The notes: generated by a model from the sequence alone, not told the origin. Shown: positions 29,441 through 38,666, numbered from the stretch's first letter. The stretch: 64,000 bases of DNA from Saprospiraceae bacterium (GCA_016713025.1 JADJPZ010000004.1:3697001-3761000), one strand, 5' to 3'. Numbers and translations are program-made.

Positions 29441-30034
29441 TACTTTGAGGTTAAGTGATTTGAATAAATAAAATTCCTCTCCTGGAGGCTTACCATGAAA
29501 TTTAACGCTTTCATATGAGGGATGCCTGAGAAACATAGAATAAAATTTTAAATGTGAGTGAATTGTGCCTATTTGAAAAAAGTAGTATATAATCTTTGTG
29601 TGGTATTTTTTCAATTATATTGATCCCTTTCATACAAAATGAAGAGAGTATACTTTTCAATATTATGAAAAGTAAAAACATTATAATAGCAAGTGAATTA
29701 AAGTGTAAATCGCTCATTTTGAAATAATTAAATGCATTAATAAATAAGCAAAATGCTAATTTATTCGTTGTTCTATTATCTCAAAATGCACGTAAAGCGC
29801 AGATTGCTTAGGTTTGTAGGGGCAAATATATTACACATTTATTTAATATTAAAATTTTTTTACTTTTTTTTTACTTTTTTTTTATTTTAATATTCATGAG
29901 TCATTTTGTCATGAATTTATTTTTTAAAATTCTCTCCATTAATCAGGAAATTAGGATATCTGGATAATTTCCTTTCACAAATTATTGTATCAAGCTTGCT
30001 AAATGCATGGCATCTGTTAAATTTTTCTTAAATA
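29441..30034. other. Intergenic gap between the giant gene and the BlaI operon
   Basis: AT-rich divergent gap with two long T-runs on the plus strand (about 29860-29885) and no gene-like frame. It must hold the promoter of the giant gene (minus strand) and leads into the BlaI operators. No clear -7/-33 pair was found on the minus strand. Confidence 0.5.
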
Positions 30035-30088
30035 TACGAATTCTTTCGTACAAGGTGTTGACAATACGAATAGCTTCGTATATCTTTG
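30035..30088 (+). promoter_or_regulatory. Promoter of the blaI-like operon with two identical-half-site operators
   Basis: Two perfect dyads, TACGAA-N4-TTCGTA, lie at 30035-30050 and 30065-30080, exactly 30 bp (about three helical turns) apart. The second is boxed between a TTG at 30058-30060 and a TATCTTTG (TAnnTTTG) at 30081-30088, spacing 20 bp, the Bacteroidota promoter layout. A dimeric repressor on this dyad would block the polymerase, fitting BlaI-type autoregulation of the gene that starts at 30115. Confidence 0.85.
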
Positions 30089-30114
30089 TTTCGTTTTTAA
30101 ATGTAAACTTTAAT

Positions 30115-30492
30115 ATGTCTAAATTGAGACCAACAGAATCCGAACTTGAAATCCTCCAGATCCTATGGAGAAAAGGGGCTTCAACTGTCAGAGATATCAA
30201 TGATCTGCTCAATCTTCGCAGAGATGTGGGTTATACAACTACACTCAAATTCATGCAAATCATGAATGAGAAAGGATTGGTCATCAGAGATACTACCACC
30301 AAAGTCCACATCTATATGGCGGCTGTTAAAGAAAACGAAACAAAAAATAATCTTATGGAAGCTTTTATCAATGTGACATTTCAGGGTTCTGCTATGAATC
30401 TGGTGATGCAGGCATTGGGCAATTCCAAGTCATCTCCCGAAGAATTGAAAGAACTGAAATCTCTGATAGATCAAATAGAAAACAATACCTGA
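30115..30492 (+). CDS. BlaI/MecI/CopY-family transcriptional repressor
   Basis: A 125-residue winged-helix repressor: MSKLRPTESELEILQILWRK, then recognition-region segment RRDVGYTTTLKFMQIMNEKGLV, wing IRDTTTKVHIYMAAV and a C-terminal dimerisation helix. BlaI proteins bind dyads as dimers and are inactivated when a partner M56 membrane protease (BlaR1-like) senses a signal. Here that partner begins 2 bp downstream. The ATG at 30115 is chosen because it starts the conserved domain; a longer reading would run through the operators. Despite the name there is no beta-lactamase gene nearby. In Bacteroidota these pairs often govern envelope or metal responses. Confidence 0.92.
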   Translation: MSKLRPTESELEILQILWRKGASTVRDINDLLNLRRDVGYTTTLKFMQIMNEKGLVIRDTTTKVHIYMAAVKENETKNNLMEAFINVTFQGSAMNLVMQALGNSKSSPEELKELKSLIDQIENNT

Positions 30493-30493
30493 T

Positions 30494-32476
30494 ATGATAT
30501 CTGATATGTTATTACCACAACCCGAAATCATCAATGCATTGGTTTGGACGCTGTTGCACTCTGTGTGGCAGTTTGCACTGATAGCATTATTGATGTCCTT
30601 TTTGTTGAAGAGATATGAAACCGGCGGACCTGAAAAAAGATACTTTATTGCCTTGGTTAGTCTTTTGGTGGCCTTTTTTACGGGTGTTGGTACTTTTTTA
30701 TATTATCTTAATCTATCAGCATCAGATCACACAAATACGTTCATGCAAACTATCCAATGGAGCGAAAACGGGTCACTGGCGGCCAATGGATTTTCTGACG
30801 ATCTTTTTTTATGGATTGAAAGACATCAACACCTCATATTCTACTTCTGGATATCCGGAGTAATACTTTTCAGCATCAGATTTATTTTGGCAGCTTTGTA
30901 TTCAGAGTTTTTATCTTCATCATTTATACATGTCTATTGTCAGGATACCTTTAAAGCATTCAAAAAGGTAAGCCAGCATTACAACATTCATGGAAATATA
31001 AAAATAGGTGCCAGCAAATATGTGACAAGTCCACTTATCCTCGGTTTCGTAAAACCCATCATATTGTTTCCTGTGAGCCTTATCAACCAATTGGATATTC
31101 GGGAAACTGAGGCCATTTTAGCACATGAATTGGCACATTTTGTAAGGAAGGATTTGTATGTCAATGTGGTGCAAAATCTGATAGAAGTAATTCTGTTTTA
31201 TCACCCGGCCATATGGTGGATATCTGCCAATATCAAATTAGAAAGAGAAAGTTGCTGTGACGATATGGCTACCCAATATCTGGGAGACAAGCTATTGTAC
31301 GCCAAAACACTTCTGAAAATTCAGGAGATGTCACAAAACCATTCTCAACCGGCATTAGCCATGTACTACAGCAAAAAAGAAAGTTTTTTTTCTAACCGTA
31401 TAAAACGTATATTAAACATGACACAAACACGCAATTATCTCAAAGAGAAGATTTTCACATCAGTATTACTTATTTTGATCATGATGGTGGCCACTAAAAA
31501 TCTTAGCGGCACGTCAGACAAAAACCAGAAAGACAACACTTTGGCAAATCAAAATATCTTTGTTTCACCGAATACTATAGATTCCATCCCAAACAAAAAG
31601 GAATCGGTACGAATTCAAAAAAGGACGAATGACAAGGACTATAAAATAGCCATTGAAGATGGTAAAATCACAGAACTTGAAGTAGATGGAAAAAAAATCG
31701 ATGAAAAGGATTATGACAAATATGAAGATATCATCGCTGAAGCAAAGCCGGGAAGATCGGGTGATGGCTCAAAAAGAATGTTTTTCTTTGATGGAGATCA
31801 CGACGGTCCTATGGTATTGAGATTTGGTCAGAATCCTGATTCCTTTTGGTACGATTATAAAACATTGAAGGATTTTCCCGGCAAGTTCAGGTCTTTTGAT
31901 TTTAACAATGATATGTTGGATGAAAATATCAAACAACAGCTTAAGGAATACAAAATCCTTATGGAGGATTTCAGAGGAAAAATGTTTGATAAGAAACATT
32001 TTGAAGACATGCAAAAATCATATGGCATCACTGAAGAACAAATGAAAAATATGCAAAAACAGATGGAAAACTTCAGATTCAATTTTAAAGACCTGGACAG
32101 CATGGGATTTGGGCTAAGAGAATTTAAGTTTCCGGAATTCAATTTTGAAGACTTCAATGGTTTTAAAATCCATCCATTCGGTGATGAAAATGAAGACATT
32201 TTGGAAAGAATCAATCCGGAAGCAAGGACAAATAACTTTTCTGATGCCCTTGGTAATGCTTTGAACAAAGACGGATTACTCATTCCGGGTCAGGAAAACA
32301 AAGTGGAACTTTCAGGAAAACATCTGAAGATCAATGGCGAAAAGCAGCCCAACAACATATATCAGAAATACAAAAGGATTTTTGAAGAAGCCTCCGGATC
32401 TACATTGGAGAAAAATTCAAAACTTCAGTTTAATTTTCTGGGTAAGGAATCAAAAAGGAAGTTTAGGGTGTATTAG
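30494..32476 (+). CDS. M56-family (BlaR1-like) membrane metallopeptidase
   Basis: A 660-residue protein whose first ~310 residues hold membrane helices (about 12-38, 48-72, 110-135) and the cytoplasmic zinc protease with AILAHELAHFVRKD (HExxH, Glu catalytic) and the downstream ERESCCDDMA segment carrying a likely third ligand. A last helix lies near 315-335. The extracytoplasmic C-terminal ~320 residues are charged and low in hydrophobics (KNMQKQMENFRFNFKDLDSM). They do not contain a penicillin-binding domain, so the sensed signal is not a beta-lactam. It is presumably the activator that cleaves the BlaI repressor upstream, co-transcribed with it. The IS110 element sits about 210 bp after its stop. 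Confidence 0.9.
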   Translation: MISDMLLPQPEIINALVWTLLHSVWQFALIALLMSFLLKRYETGGPEKRYFIALVSLLVAFFTGVGTFLYYLNLSASDHTNTFMQTIQWSENGSLAANGFSDDLFLWIERHQHLIFYFWISGVILFSIRFILAALYSEFLSSSFIHVYCQDTFKAFKKVSQHYNIHGNIKIGASKYVTSPLILGFVKPIILFPVSLINQLDIRETEAILAHELAHFVRKDLYVNVVQNLIEVILFYHPAIWWISANIKLERESCCDDMATQYLGDKLLYAKTLLKIQEMSQNHSQPALAMYYSKKESFFSNRIKRILNMTQTRNYLKEKIFTSVLLILIMMVATKNLSGTSDKNQKDNTLANQNIFVSPNTIDSIPNKKESVRIQKRTNDKDYKIAIEDGKITELEVDGKKIDEKDYDKYEDIIAEAKPGRSGDGSKRMFFFDGDHDGPMVLRFGQNPDSFWYDYKTLKDFPGKFRSFDFNNDMLDENIKQQLKEYKILMEDFRGKMFDKKHFEDMQKSYGITEEQMKNMQKQMENFRFNFKDLDSMGFGLREFKFPEFNFEDFNGFKIHPFGDENEDILERINPEARTNNFSDALGNALNKDGLLIPGQENKVELSGKHLKINGEKQPNNIYQKYKRIFEEASGSTLEKNSKLQFNFLGKESKRKFRVY

Positions 32477-32529
32477 ATCAATACCCTAATATTTTAAATT
32501 ACGCTATCGCCTACAATGCATACAGAGAG

Positions 32530-32592
32530 GATAATCCATCGTTTTTACCCTGACCCTAAAGGGAATCAATTGATTATCAATGAAGTAAAGTT
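32530..32592. repeat. Uninterrupted sister copy of the IS110 insertion site
   Basis: This stretch reads GATAATC-CATCG-TTTTTACCCTGACCCT|AAAGGGAATCAATTGATTATCAATGAAGTAAAGTT. Its left half recurs at 32655-32684 and its right half at 34346-34381 with few changes, split there by the IS element at the same CT. It therefore shows the empty site. The rest of 32477-32684 holds no gene. Confidence 0.85.
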
Positions 32593-32736
32593 GCAGTACC
32601 AATGTATTACTTACATTTTTTAACACACCCAATAGCAAGAAATATGTACTGATAAGATAATCAATAGTTTTTTACCCTGACCCTTATATGTTTGCATTTT
32701 AAAAATTAATGGTTTCAAGATAAACAAATAATTTAT

Positions 32737-32866
32737 AACTTGGCGGTTGAAGGGGAACACCCCTTGATACTTAGATATCGTCCTTTAGTGTCCCTTTCGC
32801 CAAGCTTAATCATGAGGTATAACTTGATACATTGATATCGTATAACATAAGGGAATGTAAGGCTTG
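32737..32866 (+). ncRNA. Putative IS110 bridge RNA
   Basis: This lies upstream of the recombinase, as in IS110-group elements. A stem CTTGGCG/CGCCAAG (32739-32745 with 32798-32804) encloses a first loop; a second loop follows. Both loops contain the same 19-mer CTTGATAC-N3-GATATCGT (32763-32781 and 32823-32841, 17/19 identical, 60 nt apart). Before the second 19-mer, GGTATAACT (32816-32824) is identical to the element's right end (34337-34345); after it, ATAAG (32847-32851) pairs with the left joint CTTAT (32683-32687). After the first 19-mer, CCTTTAG (32782-32788) pairs with CTAAAGG across the right joint (34344-34350). Before it, only CCCT of the left target matches. This corresponds to donor and target guide pairs. 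Exact RNA ends are not known. Confidence 0.75.
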
Positions 32867-32901
32867 ACACTTTTTTTAACACATTTTAAAGTAATTTATG
32901 T

Positions 32902-34285
32902 ATGAAAGTTGGATTTGGAGGACTGGACGCAAGTAAAGGTTATTGTGATTTCAGTTTAATTTCGAAGGGTAATGAATTTACTAATCGCAGGATGAATTTT
33001 ATTGATAATCAATCCGGTCTTGATGAACTCAAAAAGTCTTATCACAGGCACTTTTGTCTATTGATAAAATTTATTTGGCTATTGAAAGTACCGGTGGGTA
33101 TGAAAACAATTGGTATAATCAATTGGTAAGTTTTGATAAGCGAATCATCATGTTCAGGATTAATCCGTTGCGGACACATCATGAGTCAAAAAAGAATATG
33201 CATCGCAATATTAATGACGCCATCAGTAGTGAAATTATAGCTAGGCATGTATCTGAAAATTATGAAGAACTAGAGAAAGCCAAGCCTAGATCCTTACATT
33301 TTTATACTGCGAAACAGATGCACAAAACTATACAAGGATTTATTAAACAAAAGACGAGAAATATCAACCAACTTGAGAAAGTAGTGTATAGTTGTATTCC
33401 TGGTCTTTTAACTTTTAGTAAAAATGGCATGCCAAAATACATGTATAAATTACTTCAAAAGTATCCATCAAAGGCAAAGATATTAAATGCGAAAACAGCT
33501 TCTTTGGCTAAAATCAAAGGGTTAACCATGGAGAAGGCTAAGGCCATCCAAAAAGCGGTGAAGCTAGATTCAGGGTCGGGTAATACGATACTTACTGAGC
33601 TAAATATTAAAACATTGGCCCAAACTATTAACTTATTCTCCACCCAGATCAAAGAACTTCAATCAGAACTTGCTAAACACGGAGCCAACGACTTAGCGGA
33701 TTTCTTAGTCACAATTCCTGGTTGCGGCATCGAGTCAGCAGTGTCATTAAGCATAGAAATAGAAGATATAAATCGATTTAACAGTGCCGCATCACTTTGT
33801 TGCTATTTTGGAGTACACCCAGAAAACCATACAAGTGGTGATATATCAAAGAAACCTAAAATGAGCAAAAAGGAAGTAGTTCATATAGGGGTACAATAGA
33901 CATGGTAGCTAAAAATGCGATTATGTATGACCCTTATTTTAAAGAGGTATATTCAAATCAAAGAGCGAAAGGTAAGACCTATAACGATGCTTTAGGTGTA
34001 ATAATGAACAAGTTAACAAGAGTGATCTATGGTATGCTTACAAACAAAGAGGCATACGATTCATCAAAACCTAAAACACAAAAAAACAAACCAGTAGACG
34101 CAGATCAGCAAATAGAGAAGTTGGAAAAAGAAACCGCAGATTATAAGGCAGAGCTAGAAAAGATGCAAAACGCACCAGTTTCTCGAAGAGCAGAAAATAA
34201 AATAAAAAAGGCAATGGAAGAGTCTCAAAACTCAATTGAAGAGTTGCGCACGAGATCAAAACCATTACCAAGTGCAAACATATAA
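32902..34285 (+). pseudogene. IS110-family recombinase (DEDD + serine domains), two frameshifts
   Basis: The coding sequence is in three frames: 32902 to about 33035, then to 33899, then to 34285. Adding one A to the A5 at 33031-33035 and one to the A5 at 33867-33871 restores a single protein of about 460 residues. It starts MKVGFGGLDASKGY (first Asp), has YLAIESTGGYE (Glu) and NINDAISSEIIARH (Asp) of the RuvC-like DEDD domain. Then comes a helical linker, PGCGIESAVSLSIEI, the C-terminal serine domain with HTSGDISKKPKMSKKG, and VAKNAIMYDPYFKEVYSNQR. The tail is a coiled coil (IEKLEKETADYKAELEKM). Because both breaks are homopolymer indels they may be assembly errors and the gene intact. Confidence 0.88.
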
Positions 34286-34479
34286 ATTTGTTTGAACTTG
34301 GTAATAAAAAACACCGCCAAATATTATAAAATCAACGGTATAACTAAAGGGAAACAATTGATTATCAATGAAGTATAGTTATTAGAACATTTTGTATTTT
34401 TTGTAAGGGACACATTATTGAGAATTAAAAAACAAATTTTTAAAAATATCAGTTAATACTTTAATTAAAAATCCAAATA

Positions 34480-35424
34480 ATGAAATCTAAATTTTATGTT
34501 ATCCTGTGTATGTTAGCGGTGGCGATTTTACCAAATTTTGCATCAGCACAACAAAACAAATCAGACTATAAAAAAGTAGTCATCATCAAAAAGTCCAATG
34601 AAAATGGCAAGGTGACCGAAACCAGACAGGAAGCGGAAGGCGAGGCTGCTGAAGATTTGATGAAATCGATGTCACCTGACGATATAGAAACGATCAATGT
34701 CGAGAAAGATAAAAACGGTGACAAGAACATTAAAATAATAACTAAATCAGCTTCAAAATCCAAAATCGTGTCAAATGATAAGGATGGAGGTAAGACAATA
34801 GAAATCACTTCCGACAACAAGGATGGCAAAACCATCGAAAAGTATAAAATCATCAAAAAGGATGGCGAAGGAGAAAAAGTGATAGAATGGGACGGGACGG
34901 GAGAAATGCCGGAAGAAATGAAAAAAGAGATGGGCAAAATCAATATCAATAAAAATATGGATGGTGAAAAAATGGAAATCACGGTTGATGTTGAAAACGA
35001 TGACGATGGTGGCAGTAAAGAAGATAATAAAATGATCATCGTACGCAGAGGTGGTAAAGATAAAATGCGCAAGGAAATCGAATGGATAGAAAGAGACGGA
35101 GCAGGATTCGGACCTGAAGGAAGACACAGAAACTATAACTTCAATGATGAAAATCCTAATAACAATAAGGCATCTCTGGGCGTCATGATAGATGATACCG
35201 ATGATGGCGTTGTGATTACCGATATGACCGAGGGGTCAGCAGCCGGTGCCGCCGGACTCAGAAGAGGTGATGTACTACTTAAAATCAATGACAAGTATAT
35301 ATTTACATCCAATGGACTTATAGATGCATTAAAACCATACAATCCCAATGAGGCCGTAAAAGTCAGATATATCAGAGAAGGAAAAGAAAAGTCAGTCAGT
35401 GTGACTTTGAAGGCGAGGAAGTAG
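34480..35424 (+). CDS. Secreted PDZ-domain protein
   Basis: A 314-residue protein with a signal peptide (MKSKFYVILCMLAVAILPNFASA), a long, lysine- and aspartate-rich middle (about residues 25-215) made of beta-like segments such as KIITKSASKSKIV, and a C-terminal PDZ domain (about 225-314) with ASLGVMIDDTDDGVVITDM and GLRRGDVLLKINDKYI. There is no protease domain, so it is probably an adaptor or inhibitor in the periplasm. It follows the BlaI/M56 pair on the same strand; the IS110 element now separates them. Its original place in that operon is plausible but not proven. Its charged middle resembles in composition the C-terminal domain of the M56 protein. Confidence 0.75.
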   Translation: MKSKFYVILCMLAVAILPNFASAQQNKSDYKKVVIIKKSNENGKVTETRQEAEGEAAEDLMKSMSPDDIETINVEKDKNGDKNIKIITKSASKSKIVSNDKDGGKTIEITSDNKDGKTIEKYKIIKKDGEGEKVIEWDGTGEMPEEMKKEMGKININKNMDGEKMEITVDVENDDDGGSKEDNKMIIVRRGGKDKMRKEIEWIERDGAGFGPEGRHRNYNFNDENPNNNKASLGVMIDDTDDGVVITDMTEGSAAGAAGLRRGDVLLKINDKYIFTSNGLIDALKPYNPNEAVKVRYIREGKEKSVSVTLKARK

Positions 35425-35544
35425 GAGTGTCTTTTAACTTTTATGCATGAGCATATGTGAAGCACATTCAGGCAAAATGGTGAAATGTTAAGCATGCTCC
35501 AAACGCTCTAAAATACTATTATAAATCTATTTAAAACTTTAGAA

Positions 35545-36831
35545 ATGAGAATCCGATTCATGGTGCTCATAGGCTTGGTTATTGCCATTAATTCAACTTT
35601 GACAGCACAAAATAATGATACATTTGATGGCTATTTTAATGAAATCAAAGCATCAACGAAGAAGTATAAATCATTGTGGAATAAGGATCTGTATGGACCA
35701 CTTATACTTGTAGATCCCAAGACAAGAATAGTACACTCCAACTATTCTGATTCACTGGGCATTCTCAAAAAAAATGGAAAGATATACTCAGGTGTGTTGC
35801 CATATGAAATTAATATAGCAAATACAGCTTTTAACTGGAATGGACGTAGGTGGACCATGATCATGTTACCTGTTTCTGATTCTAAAATTGAGAGGGTATC
35901 TCTGCTGGCTCATGAATTATTTCATGCGAGCCAACCTGCATTGGGCTTTACACTTTCAAATGCGGATAATAATCACCTTGATCAAAAAGAAGGAAGAATT
36001 TATTTGCGTCTCGAGATGGAAGCATTAAAAAAATGTATTAATGCAAAAAACAAAACTGAACTCAAAAAATTCCTAATCGATGCATTTGCATTCAGAAAAT
36101 ACAGAAATTCTATCTACCCCGGATCTGCCGATACTGAAAACATCCTCGAATTGAATGAGGGAATTGCCGAATACACAGGATTGGTCATCAGTGACAGAAA
36201 CAAAATCCAAACTGTTGAACATTTTAATAATTACCTGAATTCATTCTTTAATAACCCCACTTTTGTGCGCTCATTTGCTTACCATACTATACCTGTGTAT
36301 GGATATCTGCTGCGACAAACAAAACCATCCTGGAATCAGGAAATTAAATACTCCACAAATCTGGTTGACTATTTTATACAATCTTTTCAAATATCACTTC
36401 CGGAAGATTTAAAGTCATATATCAATACTAAGAAAGATTTTTATAATGGAAAGCAAATAAGTACAGAAGAAAATTTACGGGAGGAAAACACTTTGAAGCT
36501 TGTAGCCGAGTATAAGAATAAATTCACAGTCCAACCCCATGTAGATATCTATTTTGAACAAATGAATATTTCTTTTGATCCTGGAAATATTATGCCTGTA
36601 GAAAACCTTGGAACTTATTATCCTGATCTTAGAATTACTGACAACTGGGGCATATTGTCGGTAAAAAAAGGTGCTCTAATTGGTCCGAATTGGGAAAAAG
36701 TTTCCGTAACACTTCCTCTAAAAATAGAAAATAACAACATTGAGGGCGAAGGATGGAAGCTTGAATTGAAGGAAGGATACCATCTCAGAAAAGATGAAAT
36801 ATCGGGACATTTCAAGGTGGTAAAGGTATGA
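35545..36831 (+). CDS. Secreted gluzincin-type metalloprotease of unknown family
   Basis: A 428-residue protein with a signal peptide (MRIRFMVLIGLVIAINSTLTAQ). A zinc-binding HELFH motif stands in SLLAHELFHASQPALGF (about residue 125) with a Glu ligand in ELNEGIAEYTGLVIS about 80 residues later, the gluzincin arrangement. The C-terminal ~120 residues are beta-rich (FDPGNIMPVENLGTYYPDLR; WEKVSVTLPLKIENNN) and may recognise a ligand. I do not recognise a named family. It follows the PDZ gene by 120 bp on the same strand and may be part of the same envelope-related locus. Confidence 0.75.
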   Translation: MRIRFMVLIGLVIAINSTLTAQNNDTFDGYFNEIKASTKKYKSLWNKDLYGPLILVDPKTRIVHSNYSDSLGILKKNGKIYSGVLPYEINIANTAFNWNGRRWTMIMLPVSDSKIERVSLLAHELFHASQPALGFTLSNADNNHLDQKEGRIYLRLEMEALKKCINAKNKTELKKFLIDAFAFRKYRNSIYPGSADTENILELNEGIAEYTGLVISDRNKIQTVEHFNNYLNSFFNNPTFVRSFAYHTIPVYGYLLRQTKPSWNQEIKYSTNLVDYFIQSFQISLPEDLKSYINTKKDFYNGKQISTEENLREENTLKLVAEYKNKFTVQPHVDIYFEQMNISFDPGNIMPVENLGTYYPDLRITDNWGILSVKKGALIGPNWEKVSVTLPLKIENNNIEGEGWKLELKEGYHLRKDEISGHFKVVKV

Positions 36832-37031
36832 TCCTCTGATTTCTACCTCGTATCAATTTAGCTAAAAAAAGTAATTGCGGATGAAATTATTGAAATAAGA
36901 AATCATTTATTCGTCACTCCAAACAACTTTTTGCCAATCCATAAAAGAAAGTTGAATCATCCTATTCTGATAAATTAGTATATAAAACGTTAATATAAAG
37001 AATATATGTCGGCGATAATATCCCAAAATCA

Positions 37032-37039
37032 TATTTTTG
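37032..37039 (+). promoter_or_regulatory. Likely -7 element of the ahcY promoter
   Basis: TATTTTTG matches the TAnnTTTG consensus of Bacteroidota sigma factor promoters and lies 34 bp before the chosen ATG. No perfect TTG -33 box is present at the usual distance; TGTC near 37007 is the closest. Confidence 0.5.
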
Positions 37040-37072
37040 CATTCGTTTTTCAAAAATAATCTAAATATATTT

Positions 37073-38386
37073 ATGGTACATACAGAAAAAACATTGGCTT
37101 ACAAAGTCAAAGATATCAGCCTTGCTGAGTGGGGAAGAAAAGAGATTACCCTTGCAGAGGCTGAGATGCCAGGTCTTATGTCTCTGAGAGAAGAATTTGG
37201 TCAATCCAAACCTCTACAGGGTGCGAGGGTTGCTGGTTGTCTTCACATGACAATTCAGACAGCTGTATTGATAGAAACATTAAAAGAGTTGGGCGCTGAA
37301 GTGACCTGGTCTTCTTGCAATATTTTTTCCACTCAGGATCATGCTGCTGCTGCGATTGCTGCTGCCGGAATTCCTGTTTTTGCCTGGAAAGGTATGAATG
37401 AAGAGGAGTTTGACTGGTGTATCGAGCAGACCTTATTTGCATTTGAAGATGGCCAACCACTCAATATGATCCTAGATGATGGAGGTGATCTTACCAATAT
37501 GGTTTTTGACAGATATCCTGAACTCGTAGATGGTATCAGAGGTCTTTCAGAAGAGACCACTACAGGAGTACACAGGCTTTACGAAAGAGAGAAAAAAGGC
37601 ACATTAAAACTTCCTGCTATCAATATCAATGACTCAGTAACCAAGTCAAAATTTGACAATAAGTACGGGTGTAAAGAGTCTTTAGTGGACTCAATCAGAC
37701 GCGCTACTGATGTGATGATGGCAGGTAAGGTTGCTGTTGTAGCGGGATATGGTGATGTAGGAAAAGGGTCTGCTGCTTCTCTGAGAGGTGCCGGATGCAG
37801 AGTGGTAGTAACAGAGATTGACCCTATCTGCGCTTTGCAGGCGGCTATGGATGGTTTTGCTGTCAAAAAAATGGATACGGCCCTTATAGAAGCTAGTATC
37901 GTTGTCACTGCGACGGGAAACAAAAACATCATCAGAGAAGAACACTTCAGAAAGATGAATGACAAAACCATAGTTTGTAATATAGGTCACTTTGACAATG
38001 AAATCGATATGGCTTGGTTGAACAAAAATTATGGCCATACCAAAGATGTCATCAAGCCTCAAGTAGATCTTTACAACATAGATGGCAAAGATATCATTCT
38101 GTTGGCTGAAGGTCGTTTGGTGAATTTAGGTTGTGCTACAGGTCACCCTTCATTTGTAATGTCCAACAGTTTTACTAATCAGGTATTGGCACAGCTTGAA
38201 CTTTGGACCAATACCGACAAATATGAAAACAAAGTGTATACCCTGCCAAAACATCTTGATGAGAAGGTGGCAAGATTGCACCTCGCAAAGATCGGTGTTG
38301 AACTTGAAGAGTTGAGTGCTGATCAGGCTGAGTATATAGGTGTCACTGTACAAGGACCATACAAACCTGAATATTACAGATATTAA
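37073..38386 (+). CDS. ahcY: Adenosylhomocysteinase
   Basis: A 437-residue enzyme that hydrolyses S-adenosylhomocysteine to adenosine and homocysteine, relieving methyltransferase product inhibition. Visible are the substrate domain (GCLHMTIQTAVLIETL; SSCNIFSTQDHAAAAIA; DDGGDLTNMV), the NAD-binding domain (VVAGYGDVGKGSAASLRGAG) and the C-terminal HPSFVMSNSFTNQ plus the terminal YKPEYYRY that reaches the partner subunit. The ATG at 37073 gives the standard N-terminus; an in-frame TTG upstream is within the promoter. It has its own promoter and strong terminator, so it is monocistronic. Confidence 0.97.
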   Translation: MVHTEKTLAYKVKDISLAEWGRKEITLAEAEMPGLMSLREEFGQSKPLQGARVAGCLHMTIQTAVLIETLKELGAEVTWSSCNIFSTQDHAAAAIAAAGIPVFAWKGMNEEEFDWCIEQTLFAFEDGQPLNMILDDGGDLTNMVFDRYPELVDGIRGLSEETTTGVHRLYEREKKGTLKLPAININDSVTKSKFDNKYGCKESLVDSIRRATDVMMAGKVAVVAGYGDVGKGSAASLRGAGCRVVVTEIDPICALQAAMDGFAVKKMDTALIEASIVVTATGNKNIIREEHFRKMNDKTIVCNIGHFDNEIDMAWLNKNYGHTKDVIKPQVDLYNIDGKDIILLAEGRLVNLGCATGHPSFVMSNSFTNQVLAQLELWTNTDKYENKVYTLPKHLDEKVARLHLAKIGVELEELSADQAEYIGVTVQGPYKPEYYRY

Positions 38387-38415
38387 GATCTTATTTCTTA
38401 ATTGCATAAAACACA

Positions 38416-38455
38416 AAGGGGAAATTCTGTAATGAAAACAGAATTTCCCCTTTTT
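38416..38455 (+). terminator. Rho-independent terminator of ahcY
   Basis: AAGGGGAAATTCTGT pairs perfectly with ACAGAATTTCCCCTT around a seven-base loop and runs into T5, starting 29 bp after the stop. Confidence 0.92.
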
Positions 38456-38468
38456 AATTCAACTTTGT

Positions 38469-38623
38469 CACTTTCATCAAAATTTAATCAACCTGAAACC
38501 TGATATTTTTTAATATACTTAAAGTTAAAAGTATAGGTAAACTAGGGTCACAACTGTTGGGTTAACCCAACAGTTTCCTATCAATCAGAAAGTCCGTATA
38601 ATTTAACAAAGTAGAATTAATTG
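38469..38623. repeat. Dispersed ~155-bp repeat with a perfect 24-bp palindrome (copy 2)
   Basis: Second copy of the element at 15746-15900. The centre (38552-38575) is a perfect palindrome built on GTTGGGTTAACCCAAC, preceded by GGGTCACA. A weaker relative (GATCACAACTTTGGGTGTACC) lies near 55088-55115. It is in an intergenic gap just after a terminator, and no protein is encoded. Confidence 0.75.
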
Positions 38624-38666
38624 TAGAGACTATTTGTTCGAAAAAACTAAAATGAAAGGAAGCTAT

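Larger units (their letters stand above)
32685..34345 (+). mobile_element. IS110-family insertion sequence (1,661 bp)
   Basis: Both junctions can be read by comparison with the empty copy at 32530-32592: left flank ...TACCCTGACCCT then TATATGTTTG; right end ...ACGGTATAACT then AAAGGGAAAC. A CT dinucleotide occurs at both joints (32683-32684 and 34344-34345), matching the CT core of IS110-type recombination. There are no terminal inverted repeats and no target duplication beyond the core, as is normal for this family. It holds a ~200-bp 5' non-coding region with a bridge-RNA-like structure and a recombinase gene broken in two places. Confidence 0.88.

Noticed and set aside
30115..32476. Beta-lactam resistance system
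   Set aside because: The M56 protein lacks a penicillin-binding sensor domain and no beta-lactamase gene lies nearby; only the regulator/protease architecture is shared.
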